Assembly: GCA_009705075.1 (NCBI GenBank)
Contig: WLCY01000038.1
Coordinates: 1-6,067, forward strand
Length of the DNA: 6,067 nt
Source: Actinomycetota bacterium
Lineage (GTDB): Bacteria; Actinomycetota; Actinomycetes; Nanopelagicales; Nanopelagicaceae
Direction: 5' to 3'
Under the pieces are notes generated by a model that did not search any database, had not been told where the DNA came from, and was given only the letters and a program-made list of their open reading frames with translations. Position 1 is the stretch's first letter. Every line of letters starts with the position of its first letter. Both the position numbers and the translations under genes were made by a program. Of the stretch, positions 1 to 6,067 are shown piece after piece.

Positions 1-443
1 CCAACAACACAAACGACGGTCTTATCCAGATCGCCTTTAATTAAATTGCCTCGAGCAACACCATCTGACCATGAGAGCGCAGTGGATGCGTGCGAATTCT
101 CAACAACGTCATGCTCGCTTTCCGCGCGATTTGGATAACCAGAAATACCATCACGTTGGCGTAATTTATCAAAACCTGCAGCACGTCCGGTTAACAATTT
201 ATGAACATAACTCTGGTGACCGGTATCAAAAATAATCGTGTCTTTAGGCGATTCAAAAACTCTATGGATTGCAATAGTTAATTCAACAACGCCCAGGTTT
301 GGACCTAAGTGGCCACCACTCTTGGAAACTTTCTCAATTAGGAACTCTCTAATTTCTGCCGAAAGCTCGACCAATTGCGGTGCCGAAAGCTTCAATAAAT
401 CACTCGGGACGCCGACGCTCTCCAGATAATTCGACATCTTCAT
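1..443 (-). CDS. dxs: 1-deoxy-D-xylulose-5-phosphate synthase, N-terminal part (cut by window edge)
   Basis: DXS is a cytosolic thiamine-diphosphate (ThDP) enzyme that condenses pyruvate with glyceraldehyde 3-phosphate, the first step of the MEP isoprenoid pathway. I translated the minus strand by hand; 147 full codons are visible of a usual 620-650. Family hallmarks are [15 protein letters not shown] (His45, matching the conserved ThDP-site His), [16 protein letters not shown] around residues 72-87, and [12 protein letters not shown] followed by ENSHAST near residues 101-121. The window ends just before the expected GDG metal/ThDP motif, so the active site is only partly visible. The first ATG after an in-frame TAG is at 443; a second in-frame ATG at 437 (Met3) is equally possible. 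Neither has a clear ribosome binding site. It lies 22 bases after acnA on the same strand, so co-transcription is likely. The family call is firm and the start is uncertain. Confidence 0.95.
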   Translation of the reverse strand, partial: MKMSNYLESVGVPSDLLKLSAPQLVELSAEIREFLIEKVSKSGGHLGPNLGVVELTIAIHRVFESPKDTIIFDTGHQSYVHKLLTGRAAGFDKLRQRDGISGYPNRAESEHDVVENSHASTALSWSDGVARGNLIKGDLDKTVVCVV

Positions 444-449
444 AGTCTA
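444..449 (-). promoter_or_regulatory. possible -10 box for a leaderless dxs transcript
   Basis: On the minus strand the six bases TAGACT fit the actinobacterial -10 pattern TANNNT. They end directly at the ATG at 443 but lie 6 bases before the in-frame ATG at 437, a spacing suited to a leaderless mRNA that starts at Met3. There is no -35 match at a suitable distance. The support is weak and rests mainly on the same layout recurring at other genes in this window. Read-through from acnA would work equally well. Confidence 0.25.
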
Positions 450-465
450 GAGCAGAGTCAATTGC

Positions 466-3120
466 TTAGAGAAGTGAACGCAGAACAAATTGCATAATGC
501 CACCGTGGCGGAAGTAATCTGCTTCGCCAGGTGTGTCTATGCGCACAATTGCATCAAAGGTTTTATCTCCAGCCATGACCTTTACAGTTTTTGGGGTTCC
601 CCCACTGTTAAGAGCTTCAATGCCAGTAATCGAAAATTCCTCATCGCCAGTTAAACCAAGTGAAGCTGCGTTAGACCCTGCTGGAAATTGCAATGGAAGA
701 ACTCCCATTCCAATCAAATTAGAGCGATGGATTCGCTCAAAAGATTCAGCGATAACGGCTTTCACACCCAAGAGAGCAGTTCCCTTTGCAGCCCAGTCAC
801 GTGATGAACCTGATCCATATTCTTTGCCAGCAAGAATAACTAATGGAATCTTTGCAGCTTGATATGCCATTGATGCATCATAAATAGTTTCTTGTACACC
901 ATTATTTAAGAAATTCTTTGTGAAGCCGCCCTCAACACCATTTAGTAAAGTATTTTTCAATCTGATGTTGGCAAAAGTTCCACGAATCATTACTTCATGA
1001 TTTCCACGTCGTGATCCGTATGAGTTGAAATCTGCTCTATCAATTCCATGCTCGGCTAAATACTTTCCGGCTGGTGAATCTGCTTTGATGTTTCCAGCGG
1101 GTGAAATATGGTCTGTTGTAACGGAGTCACCCAAAATTGCCATTACTCGTGCCTTCAAAATATCGCTCACTGGTTTTGGATTACGTGGCATACCATCGAA
1201 GTAAGGTGGTTTGCGAACATAGGTAGATTTAGGATCCCATTCGAAAGTTTTACCTGTTGGTGTTGCTAATGATTTCCAGCGGTGGTCACCCTCAAAGACT
1301 GTTGCATAATCTTTCGTAAACATTTCAGAAGAGATTGAACTATCAACAACGCTCTGAATCTCTTCAGATGTTGGCCAGATATCTCTTAGATAGACCGAAT
1401 TGCCATCTAGGCCAGTACCAATCGGGTCGTTCTCAAAATCGTGATCCATGGTTCCGGCAATTGCATAAGCCACAACTAATGGTGGTGAGGCCAAGTAATT
1501 CATCTTTACATCTGGGCTAATCCGACCTTCGAAGTTTCGGTTGCCTGAGAGCACTGCCGTAACAGCCAAGTCGTTCTCATTAATCGCTTTACTAATTTCC
1601 AGTGGAAGTGGGCCGGAGTTTCCGATACAGGTAACACACCCATATCCAACCAAGTTAAAACCAAGTTGTTCCATATAGGTAGTCAAACCTGCGCGATCGT
1701 AGTAATCAGTGACTACTTTGGATCCAGGCGCGAGAGTTGTCTTCACCCATGGCTTGCTGCGCAAACCCTTCTCTACCGCTTTTTTGGCGAGCAGCGCGGC
1801 ACCAATCATCACACTTGGGTTAGAGGTATTTGTGCAAGATGTGATTGATGCGATTACAACTGCGCCATTCGCAACTGAAGTGGCTGCGCCATTTAGCGAA
1901 ATATCAACCGCCGTCTTTGAAGTTTTGGCAGTGAAATAACTCGGAAGAATTTCCTCAAATGAGTTCTTGGAATTTGCTAATGAGATTCGATCTTGCGGCC
2001 GCTTTGGTCCGGCGATTGAAGGAACAATTGTGGCAAGGTCTAGCTCTAGCGTTTCGGAATAGCGTGGAGTCAGATCAGGGTTGTGCCAGATACCGATTCG
2101 CTTTGCATACTCCTCTACGAGAGCAAGTTGTTCTGAAGTTCTACCTGTTAGAGCAAGGTAGCGAATTGTTTCTTCATCAATTGGGAAGATTGCGCAAGTT
2201 GATCCATACTCGGGCGACATATTTCCGATAGTTGTTCGGTTGGCCATCGGTAGCGCCGTTACTCCTGGTCCATAAAATTCTACGAACTTTCCAACAACGC
2301 CATGCTTTCGCAAAGCTTCAGTAATAGTTAAAACTAAGTCGGTAGCAGTTGTTCCTACCGGCAGCTTTCCAGTTAATTTAAAGCCAACAACTCTTGGAAT
2401 AAGCATCGATACTGGTTGACCTAGTAGCGCGGCTTCAGCTTCAATTCCGCCAACTCCCCAACCAAGTACACCAAGTCCATTAACCATCGTTGTGTGTGAA
2501 TCAGTTCCGACTACGGTATCTGGGTAAGCCCGCAGAACGCCGTTAACTTCACGCGTCATGATTACGCGTGCCAGATATTCAATATTTACTTGGTGAACAA
2601 TTCCTGTTCCTGGTGGCACAACTTTGAACTCATCAAATGCGCTCTGCCCCCAACGAAGGAAACGGTAACGCTCTTGGTTTCGCTGATATTCGATATCTGT
2701 GTTCTCTTCGAAAGAAGTAGTTGTTCCAAATTTATCTGCAATAACAGAGTGGTCGATCACTAGCTCGGCTGGAGCCAGTGGGTTTACCTTTGCTGGGTCT
2801 CCCCCTAATTCAACGATCGCTTCACGCATTGTCGCTAGGTCCACAACGCAAGGAACTCCGGTGAAATCCTGCATGATTACTCGAGCAGGTGTGAATTGAA
2901 TTTCGGTATCTGGCTCAGAATCTGGATTCCAATTAGCTAACGCTTCGATTTGGGCGGAAGTTATATTTGCGCCATCCTCAGTGCGGAGTAGATTCTCTAA
3001 TAAGACCTTCAGGCTAAATGGAAGTGAATTCGCCGCTGGCAATTTAGTAATGTCGAAGATTTCATACTTCTTGCCGGCTACCTCTATTTGGACCTTGGAA
3101 TCAAAAGAATTTTTACTCAT
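466..3120 (-). CDS. acnA: aconitate hydratase (aconitase A)
   Basis: Cytosolic [4Fe-4S] enzyme of the TCA and glyoxylate cycles that isomerises citrate to isocitrate through cis-aconitate. The 884 residues are full length for the AcnA/IRP1 type. Domains 1-3 cover roughly residues 1-620 and the C-terminal swivel domain roughly 650-884. Cluster ligands are Cys429 in [11 protein letters not shown] and Cys495/Cys498 in [13 protein letters not shown]. Other hallmarks are [14 protein letters not shown] (83-96), [20 protein letters not shown] (205-224), DHISPAGNI (670-678), and [13 protein letters not shown] (768-780), where Ser772 and Arg774 match the catalytic Ser and substrate-binding Arg of the family. 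The reading frame is intact and no key residue is missing. The ATG at 3120 lies 9 bases after the methyltransferase stop and lacks a good Shine-Dalgarno; a -10-like TAAGAT precedes it. The usual neighbouring repressor gene acnR is not seen here; dxs follows instead. The family call is essentially certain. Confidence 0.98.
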   Translation of the reverse strand: MSKNSFDSKVQIEVAGKKYEIFDITKLPAANSLPFSLKVLLENLLRTEDGANITSAQIEALANWNPDSEPDTEIQFTPARVIMQDFTGVPCVVDLATMREAIVELGGDPAKVNPLAPAELVIDHSVIADKFGTTTSFEENTDIEYQRNQERYRFLRWGQSAFDEFKVVPPGTGIVHQVNIEYLARVIMTREVNGVLRAYPDTVVGTDSHTTMVNGLGVLGWGVGGIEAEAALLGQPVSMLIPRVVGFKLTGKLPVGTTATDLVLTITEALRKHGVVGKFVEFYGPGVTALPMANRTTIGNMSPEYGSTCAIFPIDEETIRYLALTGRTSEQLALVEEYAKRIGIWHNPDLTPRYSETLELDLATIVPSIAGPKRPQDRISLANSKNSFEEILPSYFTAKTSKTAVDISLNGAATSVANGAVVIASITSCTNTSNPSVMIGAALLAKKAVEKGLRSKPWVKTTLAPGSKVVTDYYDRAGLTTYMEQLGFNLVGYGCVTCIGNSGPLPLEISKAINENDLAVTAVLSGNRNFEGRISPDVKMNYLASPPLVVAYAIAGTMDHDFENDPIGTGLDGNSVYLRDIWPTSEEIQSVVDSSISSEMFTKDYATVFEGDHRWKSLATPTGKTFEWDPKSTYVRKPPYFDGMPRNPKPVSDILKARVMAILGDSVTTDHISPAGNIKADSPAGKYLAEHGIDRADFNSYGSRRGNHEVMIRGTFANIRLKNTLLNGVEGGFTKNFLNNGVQETIYDASMAYQAAKIPLVILAGKEYGSGSSRDWAAKGTALLGVKAVIAESFERIHRSNLIGMGVLPLQFPAGSNAASLGLTGDEEFSITGIEALNSGGTPKTVKVMAGDKTFDAIVRIDTPGEADYFRHGGIMQFVLRSLL

Positions 3121-3126
3121 GGTCGC

Positions 3127-3132
3127 ATCTTA
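3127..3132 (-). promoter_or_regulatory. possible -10 box for acnA, overlapping the upstream stop codon
   Basis: Read on the minus strand the bases are TAAGAT, matching TANNNT, with 6 bases to the ATG of acnA. The first three bases are the TAA stop of the upstream methyltransferase gene. The spacing suits a transcript beginning at or next to the start codon, and no Shine-Dalgarno is visible in the 9-base gap. No clear -35 is seen in the coding sequence before it. The promoter role is inference from spacing. Confidence 0.35.
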
Positions 3133-4329
3133 ACCGAGGGTAAAGCGAGCCACACATTCCACGTGGTGGGTCATTGGGAATAGGTCGAAACCGACGATGT
3201 GATCTAGGTGATAACCGGCCGCCTCAAGTTGTCGGGCATCTCTGGCCAGAGAGGCTGGGTCACAAGAAACATAAACAATTGTGCGAGGCTTCTTCGCAAC
3301 CATATGTTTAACAACCATCTCGCCGGCGCCAGTACGTGGTGGATCTAACAGAATTACATCGACACGATTAATGAGAGGTAGCTTCTGTTCGACCCGACCG
3401 GAATGGATTAGAACATTCTTCTTCTTTTCAAAAATCTTCAACGCATCCTGAGTTGCCCGATGGCTTGATTCAATTAGATGAACTTTGCCGATATCCCCTA
3501 CATCTTCTGCCATGGGCGCTGAGAAAAGACCGACGCCACCATACAAGTCACAAACTTGATCTCCGGGGCGAAGGGCGAGTAAATCCATTACTAACTTTGT
3601 TAACACTTGTGGAGCTGAAGTATGACTCTGCCAGAAAGAACTTGGTGAAATTTCAAAGGTATGTTCGCCAACAACTTCATGCAATTGTGTCGGCCCAGAA
3701 ATACTTCGACCACCTCTTGAAACATTTCGCTCACCAGAATTAGAGACTGCAACTTCTAATCTATCTTCGCCTTTCCAATTTCGCGCGAACATTGCTGGAT
3801 CATTAATTGCTTCTACTGCAATTAAGCACTGATCAATTTCCGTGACTTCTTTACTTCGAGCCGAGTAGAGACCCGGTTTGCCGCTCTTAGAAATTGCAAA
3901 ATCCATACGCGTACGCCAATGCAGACCGTTACTAGGTTCTACTGAAATAACATCTAGATCTAATTCAATTCTGCCAAGCCGCGAGAATTGTTCGCGAACA
4001 ACCGAGCGCTTTAATTCGCTCTGTTTAGAAATATCTATATGTTGAAAATCGCAACCGCCACAACCGCCGGGAACTGCATACTTGCAGGGAGGTGTTACGC
4101 GATCCTTGGAAGGCGTAATAATTTCGATTGCATCTCCGCGCGCTAATTTTGAGGAAACAGAAGTTATTTCTACTACCGCCTCTTCGCCAGTAATTCCATA
4201 GCGCACAAAAATAACTTGGCCTTTATGGCGAGCGATAAAGTGGCCGCCATGGGCGATTGGTCCAATTTCAACGGTAACTCTGTCGCCTACTTTTAATGAA
4301 CTTTCGAGGCTAGCTGAGTTGGATTCCAT
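3130..4329 (-). CDS. TRAM-domain class I SAM-dependent RNA uracil-5-methyltransferase (TrmA/RlmC/RlmD family)
   Basis: The family transfers a methyl group from S-adenosylmethionine to carbon 5 of a uridine in 23S rRNA or tRNA. In the 399 residues I see, in order: an N-terminal TRAM RNA-binding domain (about 12-72); an iron-sulfur motif with Cys82, Cys90 and Cys93 (PGGCGGCDFQH) and a likely fourth ligand Cys168; the linker SFWQSHTSAP (231-240); SAM motif I VCDLYGGVGLFS (259-270); LLDPPRTG (327-334); the nucleophile Cys356 in YVSCDPASLARD; and the general base Glu391 in HHVECVARF near the C-terminus. All catalytic residues are present, so it should be active. The target base cannot be told from sequence; actinobacterial members (Rv2689c-like) are not confidently RlmC, RlmD or TrmA, so I give no symbol. 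The ATG at 4329 is divergent from trkA1 by 32 bases, and acnA follows after 9 bases, suggesting an operon with acnA and dxs. Confidence 0.93.
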   Translation of the reverse strand: MESNSASLESSLKVGDRVTVEIGPIAHGGHFIARHKGQVIFVRYGITGEEAVVEITSVSSKLARGDAIEIITPSKDRVTPPCKYAVPGGCGGCDFQHIDISKQSELKRSVVREQFSRLGRIELDLDVISVEPSNGLHWRTRMDFAISKSGKPGLYSARSKEVTEIDQCLIAVEAINDPAMFARNWKGEDRLEVAVSNSGERNVSRGGRSISGPTQLHEVVGEHTFEISPSSFWQSHTSAPQVLTKLVMDLLALRPGDQVCDLYGGVGLFSAPMAEDVGDIGKVHLIESSHRATQDALKIFEKKKNVLIHSGRVEQKLPLINRVDVILLDPPRTGAGEMVVKHMVAKKPRTIVYVSCDPASLARDARQLEAAGYHLDHIVGFDLFPMTHHVECVARFTLG

Positions 4330-4336
4330 AGGGGCA

Positions 4337-4342
4337 ACCTTA
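4337..4342 (-). promoter_or_regulatory. probable -10 box for the methyltransferase operon (leaderless layout)
   Basis: On the minus strand the bases TAAGGT match TANNNT and stand exactly 7 bases before the ATG at 4329. Transcription would start at, or one base before, the start codon, giving a leaderless mRNA. There is no usable Shine-Dalgarno in the gap. No -35 consensus is seen; that region would fall within the first codons of the divergent trkA1. With only 32 bases of spacer there is little other room for a promoter. Confidence 0.45.
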
Positions 4343-4348
4343 AGGGTG

Positions 4349-4354
4349 TAAGTT
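4349..4354 (+). promoter_or_regulatory. probable -10 box for trkA1 (leaderless layout)
   Basis: TAAGTT matches TANNNT and lies exactly 7 bases before the GTG at 4362, mirroring the box for the divergent gene at 4337-4342. It supports GTG 4362, rather than the upstream TTG at 4353, as the start: the TTG begins inside this box and so could not be on the transcript. There is no good -35; a TTGGAT at 4319-4324 is too far away (24-base spacer). Confidence 0.45.
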
Positions 4355-4361
4355 GTACTTC

Positions 4362-5024
4362 GTGCACGTAGTGATTATGGGATGCGGTCGAGTCGGGTCT
4401 GGTCTTGCCAACGATTTAGAGGCTGCCGGTCATTCAGTATCTGTAATCGACCAAAATGGTGAGGCATTTCGCAGATTAGGTCCCAACTTTAAAGGTCAGA
4501 CAGTTGCCGGAGTCGGCTTTGATAGAGATATCTTGCTTGAAGCGGGAATTGAAAAAGCTGACGCCTTCGCTGCAGTCTCAAATGGTGATAACTCAAATAT
4601 TCTCGCTGCCAGAGTAGCTCGCGAAACTTATGGCGTTGAGAGAGTTGTAGCCAGAATTTATGACCCAGCACGCGCTGAAATTTATCAACGCCTTGGAATT
4701 CCTACAGTTGCAACAGTTCTCTGGACAACTGATCAAATTATCCGCCGTCTGGCTCCCGAAGGATCCCGATCTGAATGGCGCGATGCCAGCGGAGTCGTAC
4801 AACTTTGTGAAGTAAATCTTCATCATGATTGGTTTGGACAACCGGTATCGCTAATTGAAAAATCTACCGAGGCGAGAGTCGCATTCATTACACGACTTGG
4901 TGAAGGAATGATTCCAACTGAAAATACTGTGCTTCAAGAGGGCGATCTAGTTCATGTAATGGTTGTAGATTCCGAACTTGCTAATACCGAGGCAGCCCTC
5001 GCTAAATCACCGGAAAAGGCTTAA
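4362..5024 (+). CDS. TrkA-type potassium uptake regulator, first RCK protein (CeoB-like)
   Basis: Cytoplasmic RCK (regulator of K+ conductance) protein that binds NAD(H) and gates a membrane K+ transporter. I choose GTG at 4362, giving 220 residues that begin MHVVIMGCGRVGS, the normal N-terminus of actinobacterial CeoB-like proteins; the TTG at 4353 would add three residues. The RCK_N Rossmann fold spans about 1-125, with GCGRVG (7-12) and Asp30 at the end of strand 2, the acidic residue typical of NAD binding. SNGDNSNILAAR (73-84) and YGVERVVARIYDP (90-102) are conserved TrkA segments. RCK_C spans about 145-205. Escherichia coli TrkA carries two such units in one chain; here they are two genes, 5 bases apart, as in M. 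tuberculosis ceoB/ceoC. No transporter gene lies beside it, so its partner is unknown. Confidence 0.92.
   Translation: MHVVIMGCGRVGSGLANDLEAAGHSVSVIDQNGEAFRRLGPNFKGQTVAGVGFDRDILLEAGIEKADAFAAVSNGDNSNILAARVARETYGVERVVARIYDPARAEIYQRLGIPTVATVLWTTDQIIRRLAPEGSRSEWRDASGVVQLCEVNLHHDWFGQPVSLIEKSTEARVAFITRLGEGMIPTENTVLQEGDLVHVMVVDSELANTEAALAKSPEKA
5012..5019 (+). promoter_or_regulatory. Shine-Dalgarno-like sequence for trkA2
   Basis: GGAAAAGG within the last codons of trkA1 ends 10 bases before the ATG at 5030. It is the only passable purine-rich ribosome binding site before a start codon in the window, as expected for the internal gene of an operon, in contrast to the leaderless-looking first genes. 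Confidence 0.4.
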
Positions 5025-5029
5025 GCGCT

Positions 5030-5689
5030 ATGAAGATTGCAATCGCAGGAGCCGGAAATGTTGGTCGTTCCATCGCACGCGAACTTATTGAAAATGGCCA
5101 TCATGTTTTGCTTATCGACCGTGATCCAAAAGCGTTAAAAATCGAGAGCGTTCCAAGTGCTGAATGGCTGATGGCGGATGTTTGTGAAATTACAGCGCTT
5201 GATAATGCAAAGCTAGATACCTGCCAAGTCTTGATTGCGGCAACCGGAGATGACAAGGTAAATCTTGTGGCTTCGCTCCTGGCGAAAACTGAATATGGCG
5301 TTCCAAGAGTTGTTGCTCGTGTGAACCACCCAAAAAATGAGTGGATGTTTGATTCTTCATGGGGAGTAGATGTTTCAGTATCTACGCCAAGAATTATCTC
5401 TGCGATAGTTGAAGAAGCGGTATCTGTTGGCGATGTCGTTCGCTTATTCTCACTACAAAAGGGTGAGGCGAGCTTGGTTGAGATCACCTTGCCAGAGGCT
5501 GCTAAATGTTTAGGGCGCACTGTAGAAGAAGTTAAGTTGCCAGACAATGCCACTTTGGCTGCGATTGTTCGAGATGGGCAAGTAATAACACCACATTCAC
5601 ATGATGTTTATTCTGCTGGTGATGAACTTCTATTTGTTGCAACTGCCGCGGCTGAAGAACTCTTAAAAAACTGCTTCATCTCTAATTAA
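5030..5689 (+). CDS. TrkA-type potassium uptake regulator, second RCK protein (CeoC-like)
   Basis: Second cytoplasmic RCK protein, 219 residues, starting at ATG 5030, 5 bases after the trkA1 stop and clearly in the same operon. RCK_N spans about 1-125, with GAGNVG (7-12) for the dinucleotide, Asp30 after strand 2 (LLIDRDP), Asp50 in LMADVCEI, and ATGDDKVNLVAS (71-82). RCK_C spans about 137-205, with LGRTVEEVKLP and the terminal GDELLFVAT. It is a diverged paralogue of the gene before it: YGVPRVVARVNHP aligns with YGVERVVARIYDP. The two proteins probably assemble together into the ring formed by tandem RCK units in TrkA. The gene ends 3 bases from the convergent DUF3159 gene. The transported ion is inferred from the family, not shown by the sequence. 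Confidence 0.92.
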   Translation: MKIAIAGAGNVGRSIARELIENGHHVLLIDRDPKALKIESVPSAEWLMADVCEITALDNAKLDTCQVLIAATGDDKVNLVASLLAKTEYGVPRVVARVNHPKNEWMFDSSWGVDVSVSTPRIISAIVEEAVSVGDVVRLFSLQKGEASLVEITLPEAAKCLGRTVEEVKLPDNATLAAIVRDGQVITPHSHDVYSAGDELLFVATAAAEELLKNCFISN

Positions 5690-5700
5690 TTTTTAATTAG
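5682..5700. repeat. 8-base perfect inverted repeat holding both convergent stop codons
   Basis: CTAATTAA at 5682-5689, a TTT spacer, then TTAATTAG at 5693-5700. The left arm ends with the TAA of trkA2 and the right arm begins with the TAA (as TTA) of the convergent gene, so the symmetry centre is the midpoint between the genes. The stem has one G-C pair and is otherwise A-T, so as an intrinsic terminator it would be weak; a bidirectional terminator role is possible but unproven. Confidence 0.5.
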
Positions 5701-6067
5701 CTTTCGTAATTGGAACTGATTTAATTACAAGCCAGGTGCCCCAGAGTGTTGCAAGATAAAGTGGAAATCCCAAGAAAATGTTTGCGACACCCAGAGCATT
5801 TAGCTGATTGGTCTTATACAACGGATATTGGATTCCTAGACGTATCGCGAAAAGTGCAAACCAAATCCAAGTTGCCTTTTGATATGCGGCAAGTCGCTTT
5901 GGATCTTTACGCCAATTCATATTTTCACCCAAAATTGGACCGAGCATTACACCGATTATCGGCCACTTAACCAAATTCGAGATCAAATATAGAGAGGCAA
6001 ATCCCGAGTTTTTCCAGAGACTTGGTGCGTAGTAATCCTTGGCCTCGCCAGTCTTCCAAGCAAACCA
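5693..6067 (-). CDS. DUF3159 family membrane protein, C-terminal part (cut by window edge)
   Basis: The frame stays open from the right edge to the TAA at 5693, giving 124 visible residues; the true start is outside the window, and a TTG at 5986 is only an internal codon. The sequence is hydrophobic, with likely membrane segments near visible residues 22-46, 64-82 and 90-116. The cytoplasmic-looking, basic stretch GPILGENMNWRKDPKRLAAY (43-62) followed by QKATWIWFALFAIRL is the conserved core of DUF3159, an actinobacterial integral membrane family of unknown function. Its position next to ceoB/ceoC, on the opposite strand, matches Rv2693c in M. tuberculosis, which supports the call. No function can be assigned; persistent linkage to the trkA pair hints at, but does not show, a link with ion transport. 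Confidence 0.82.
   Translation of the reverse strand, partial: WFAWKTGEAKDYYAPSLWKNSGFASLYLISNLVKWPIIGVMLGPILGENMNWRKDPKRLAAYQKATWIWFALFAIRLGIQYPLYKTNQLNALGVANIFLGFPLYLATLWGTWLVIKSVPITKAN

Noticed and set aside
238..429. 63-codon open frame on the plus strand
   Set aside because: It is antisense to the conserved N-terminal part of dxs; the coding strand explains the sequence.
444..465. Hairpin terminator between acnA and dxs
   Set aside because: The 22-base gap repeats AGTC/AGAG as direct, not inverted, copies and has no T-run, so I see no terminator; read-through is more likely.
533..862. 109-codon open frame on the plus strand
   Set aside because: It is antisense to the aconitase swivel domain, including the conserved GSGSSRDW region, and has no recognisable features of its own.
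3121..3400. AcnR-type operator or iron-responsive site upstream of acnA
   Set aside because: I found no convincing palindrome in the 9-base gap or the adjoining coding sequence by eye; no operator can be claimed.
3453..3743. 96-codon open frame on the plus strand
   Set aside because: It is antisense to the SAM-binding domain of the methyltransferase gene and shows no motif.
4353..4361. Upstream TTG start adding three residues to trkA1
   Set aside because: The GTG at 4362 gives the usual MHVVIMGCGRVGS N-terminus, and the TTG begins inside the proposed -10 box, so it would not be on a leaderless mRNA.
5101..5553. 150-codon open frame on the minus strand
   Set aside because: It lies wholly antisense to trkA2, whose RCK motifs are unmistakable. 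Its translation is rich in Ser and Thr and shows no family motif, so it is a shadow of the coding strand.
5746..5970. 74-codon open frame on the plus strand
   Set aside because: It is antisense to the conserved DUF3159 core, and the minus-strand frame continues open to the window edge.
5984..5986. TTG as the start of a 97-residue protein
   Set aside because: The frame is open for 27 more codons to the edge with DUF3159-like sequence, so the TTG is an internal Leu codon of a truncated gene.

Overview
The window looks like chromosomal core sequence from an actinobacterium with unusually low GC. Hand counts of a few 60-base lines give 43-50%. The order dxs / TRAM-domain RNA methyltransferase / two short TrkA (ceoB, ceoC) / DUF3159 follows the Mycobacterium tuberculosis Rv2682c-Rv2693c neighbourhood, and the actinobacterial AcnA and Dxs sequence style agrees. 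Only about 71 of 6067 bases lie between genes (gaps of 22, 9, 32, 5 and 3 bases). Low GC plus extreme compactness suggests a streamlined freshwater (acI / Nanopelagicales-like) lineage. That placement is inference, not proof.

Left part, minus strand (1-4329): three genes read leftwards with tiny gaps. A 23S rRNA/tRNA uracil-5-methyltransferase of the TrmA/RlmC/RlmD family comes first, then a complete aconitase (acnA), then the N-terminal 147 residues of 1-deoxy-D-xylulose-5-phosphate synthase (dxs), which is cut by the left edge. Right part, plus strand (4362-5689): two tandem single-unit TrkA/RCK proteins that resemble CeoB and CeoC and probably gate a K+ transporter encoded elsewhere. At the far right, on the minus strand and cut by the edge, is the C-terminal part of a DUF3159 membrane protein (5693-6067), convergent with the second trkA.

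The most interesting non-coding signal is a repeated promoter layout. A TANNNT box sits 6-7 bases before the start codon of trmA-like, trkA1 and acn (and of dxs if its second ATG is used), with no good Shine-Dalgarno sequence. This suggests leaderless transcripts. The 32-base divergent spacer is positionally symmetric, and the acn box begins with the stop codon of the upstream gene. Compared with the mycobacterial locus, the permease gene between the methyltransferase and ceoB is missing, so the RCK pair has no transporter next to it, and aconitase sits beside dxs. I see no CRISPR array, mobile element, tRNA, rRNA, toxin-antitoxin or defence gene, and no convincing undescribed system. Nearly everything is conserved housekeeping sequence.
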